A stretch of DNA of 64,000 nt from Methanofastidiosum methylothiophilum (GTDB lineage: Archaea > Methanobacteriota_B > Thermococci > Methanofastidiosales > Methanofastidiosaceae). The stretch lies in NCBI GenBank assembly GCA_001587635.1, contig LNJE01000005.1, positions 36,913 through 100,912 of the forward strand, in the 5' to 3' direction. The notes below the pieces were generated by a model, which was not told the DNA's origin, made no database searches, and saw only the letters and a list, made by a program, of their open reading frames with translations. This document shows, one piece after another, positions 62,123 to 64,000 of the stretch. A program made the position numbers and the translations under genes. Positions within the stretch are counted from its first letter, which is position 1; each line of letters starts with the position of its first letter.

Positions 62123-63687
62123 TTAACCACATCAACAAATTTAGCTAGTCCATACTCAACACTATCTACAAGNGCATACCAACTTGCAGTTATAATATTT
62201 TCTGAAACTCCAACAGTATCCCATGTTTTGTTATGCCCATGAGTTCTAATCAANACCCTTACTATTGATCCNGTTCCTTCTTCACCTTCAAGTACTCTAA
62301 CTTTATAATCTGTAAGATTAAAGTTTTTAATCTCNGGGTATGCACCAATAAGTGCTTTTCTTAAAGCCTTGTCCAGTGCATTTACTGGACCTTTTCCTTC
62401 TGCAGCGGTATGAAATTCTTTTTCATTGACNCTAAGTTTAATTGTAGCTTCAGAACGGGAGTCCATATCCCCTCTTTTGTCTATAACTACTCTGAATCCT
62501 TCAAGCTCAAAAAATTTCTTATATGTGCCCAAAGCCTTTTTCATTAAAAGCTCAAAAGATGCTTCGGCACCTTCAAACTGGTATCCTTCATTTTCGAGCT
62601 TTTTTATTCTTTCAAGTATCATATCAAGTTTAGAGTCGGAAGACTCCAAATCTACGCCATACTCTCTGGCCTTAAAAATAATGTTACTTCTGCCAGATAG
62701 TTCAGAAACAATGACCCTTGTTCTATTGCCTACAAGCTCTGGCCTAATGTGCTCATAAGTATCTGGGTGTCTTTGAATAGCACTGACATGTATACCTCCT
62801 TTATGGGCAAATGCACTTGAGCCTACATATGGTTGATGCGTATCTGGAGATATGTTCCCAAGTTCTGCTATATATGCTGAAACGCTTTTTAGTTTACTCA
62901 ATTGTTCATCTGTAACACAGTCAAGTTTCATCTTAATTTTAAGGCCAGGTATAATTGAACACAAGTTTGCGTTTCCACACCGTTCCCCGTATCCATTAAT
63001 GGTCCCTTGGACATGCACAGCTCCTTTTTTTACTGCTTCAAGTGAATTTGCAACAGCACATTCTGAATCATTATGAGCGTGAATACCTATGTTACATTTT
63101 ATTTGAGATTTGATTTCTGTGATTATTTCTCCAATTTCAAATGGCAAGCTTCCTCCATTTGTGTCACATAAAGAAATACAATCTGCACCTGCTTTGTCCG
63201 CTTCTTTGATAGTTGCTAAAGCATATTCTTTATTTCTCTTGTATCCATCAAAGAAATGCTCTGCATCATATATCACTTCAATTCCATGATCTTTAAGAAA
63301 TTTTATAGAATCATAAATCATATCGAGATTTTTTTCGAGAGGAATTTTCAANGCTTCAATCACATGAAAATCCCAGCTTTTGCCGAAGATAGACGCAACA
63401 TCTGTACCNACATCCAAAATAGCNTTTAGATTNGGGTCTTCTTCAGCTTTGAGTTTTGCTCTTCTGGTNCTGCCAAAAGCNGATATNTTTGAAGTAGACA
63501 ATGAGAGAGATTTAGCATTTTTAAAAAATTCNACATCTTTCGGATTTGAACCGGGCCACCCACCNTCAATATAATGTATCCCTANTTCATCAAGCTTTTC
63601 ACATACCTTTAGCTTATCATTAGCAGAAAANGTGATACCCTCTCCTTGCGTTCCATCTCTTAAAGTTGTATCAAAAAGCTTNATCAT
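62119..63687 (-). CDS. cimA: Citramalate synthase (CimA type)
   Basis: 522 residues. Start LFDTTLRDGTQGEG, then EGGWPGSNPKD-like, CDTNGGSLPFE, HAHNDSECAVANS and a C-terminal regulatory domain. The GWPGSNPKD loop and length favour (R)-citramalate synthase over isopropylmalate synthase, so isoleucine would be made from pyruvate and acetyl-CoA. N bases do not break the frame. Cotranscribed with the LeuB-like gene upstream and ilvD downstream. Confidence 0.88.
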   Translation of the reverse strand: MXKLFDTTLRDGTQGEGIXFSANDKLKVCEKLDEXGIHYIXGGWPGSNPKDXEFFKNAKSLSLSTSXIXAFGXTRRAKLKAEEDXNLXAILDXGTDVASIFGKSWDFHVIEXLKIPLEKNLDMIYDSIKFLKDHGIEVIYDAEHFFDGYKRNKEYALATIKEADKAGADCISLCDTNGGSLPFEIGEIITEIKSQIKCNIGIHAHNDSECAVANSLEAVKKGAVHVQGTINGYGERCGNANLCSIIPGLKIKMKLDCVTDEQLSKLKSVSAYIAELGNISPDTHQPYVGSSAFAHKGGIHVSAIQRHPDTYEHIRPELVGNRTRVIVSELSGRSNIIFKAREYGVDLESSDSKLDMILERIKKLENEGYQFEGAEASFELLMKKALGTYKKFFELEGFRVVIDKRGDMDSRSEATIKLXVNEKEFHTAAEGKGPVNALDKALRKALIGAYXEIKNFNLTDYKVRVLEGEEGXGSIVRXLIRTHGHNKTWDTVGVSENIITASWYXLVDSVEYGLAKFVDVVK

Positions 63688-63696
63688 CTGTTCTCC

Positions 63697-64000
63697 CTAT
63701 TCTTTCATCTTCTTCACAATTTCGTCTCCNACTTCNGTTGTTTTTGAAGCNCCACCGAGATCTTGTGTTCTAACTTTTCCATCTTCAAGTACTTTGACAA
63801 CNGCCTTTTCAATCAATGAAGCTGTTTTTGGNTCACCTATAGTTTCAAGCATCATTACTCCGCTTAATATAGTAGCAAGAGGATTGGATACATTTTTTCC
63901 NTTGTANTTTGGNGCAGAACCATGTATTGGTTCAAACATAGAAACACCCTCAGGATTAATGTTTCCACCAGCGGCAAGACCAAGTCCGCCCTGNATCATA
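63697..64000 (-). CDS. leuB: 3-isopropylmalate/isocitrate dehydrogenase family (LeuB-like), partial
   Basis: C-terminal 100 residues with GLAAGGNINPEG, MFEPIHGS, then NPLATILSGVMML and a closing TQDLGG-like motif, the conserved end of IPMDH/homoisocitrate dehydrogenases. The start lies past the window. In this operon it probably acts on methylmalate and/or isopropylmalate. Confidence 0.87.
   Translation of the reverse strand, partial: MXQGGLGLAAGGNINPEGVSMFEPIHGSXPXYXGKNVSNPLATILSGVMMLETIGXPKTASLIEKXVVKVLEDGKVRTQDLGXASKTXEXGDEIVKKMKE

Noticed and set aside
62931..62955. TTAATTTTAAGGCCAGGTATA resembling the palindrome and flank at 29161
   Set aside because: It lies inside cimA and encodes conserved residues, so the likeness is probably coincidental.
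1..64000. CRISPR array or insertion sequence
   Set aside because: No regularly spaced repeat units and no transposase-like reading frame were seen.

Overview
The window is archaeal. It encodes Orc1/Cdc6, an OB-fold RPA, RadA, the primase small subunit PriS, Alba, ribosomal protein eL41, archaeal-type prolyl- and glutamyl-tRNA synthetases, stand-alone Elp3, endonuclease Q and the archaeosine enzyme RaSEA. TATA-box promoters precede many genes. Base composition is strongly A+T-rich, and genes are packed with frequent 1-16 bp overlaps. A tungsten-type aldehyde:ferredoxin oxidoreductase, a Phr-like heat-shock regulator with Hsp20, and carbamate kinase suggest an anaerobic euryarchaeote from the broad Thermococci/methanogen neighbourhood. 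No lineage-defining pathway, such as methanogenesis, is present, so placement stays open. Scattered N bases, often at third codon positions, suggest a consensus from a mixed population or metagenome.

Layout. 1-3.0 kb: agmatinase (cut by the window edge), flavodoxin, two small proteins and a frameshifted endonuclease Q. 3.1-8.8 kb: an overlapping gene train of thioredoxin reductase, three exported thioredoxin-fold proteins, a large NapH-like Fe-S membrane protein and UppP. This is the most striking unit and looks like an extracytoplasmic thiol-redox system. 8.8-15.7 kb: SAM hydroxide adenosyltransferase, a Phr-like regulator with a palindromic operator, ProRS, Elp3 and an exported/coiled-coil protein pair. 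15.7-20.6 kb: RPA-RadA-FKBP, then Alba and eL41. 21.7-29.6 kb: an accessory island next to tRNA-Leu, with a DUF6508 protein, type I restriction-modification genes, a YgjP-like peptidase, small proteins, dispersed palindromes and a candidate structured RNA. 29.6-37.8 kb: UspA, an OBG/DRG-like GTPase, a Kef-type antiporter, DUF1638, an ABC-2 exporter, a DUF47 protein, an Mtq2-like methyltransferase and a DUF123 protein. 38.0-39.6 kb: a plasmid-style ParA/RHH partition cassette in A+T-rich repeats.

39.6-49.7 kb: a B12-binding mutase-like protein paired with an opine-type dehydrogenase, tRNA-Pro, HxlB, CTP synthase, carbamate kinase with no standard start codon, AOR with its ferredoxin, and methionine aminopeptidase. 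49.7-51.5 kb: a replication origin with two inverted ORB elements beside cdc6. 51.5-58.4 kb: Hsp20, GltX, PriS, IleS. 58.5-64 kb: an exported protein, RaSEA, and an isoleucine/leucine operon (LeuB-like, CimA, IlvD).

How the parts work together: replication and repair genes cluster around 15.7-19.1 kb and 49.7-55.2 kb. The Phr-like regulator and hsp20 share an 11-bp promoter word and probably form one heat-shock circuit. AOR, its ferredoxin and carbamate kinase fit amino-acid or peptide fermentation. The TrxB-to-UppP operon probably moves reducing equivalents across the membrane.
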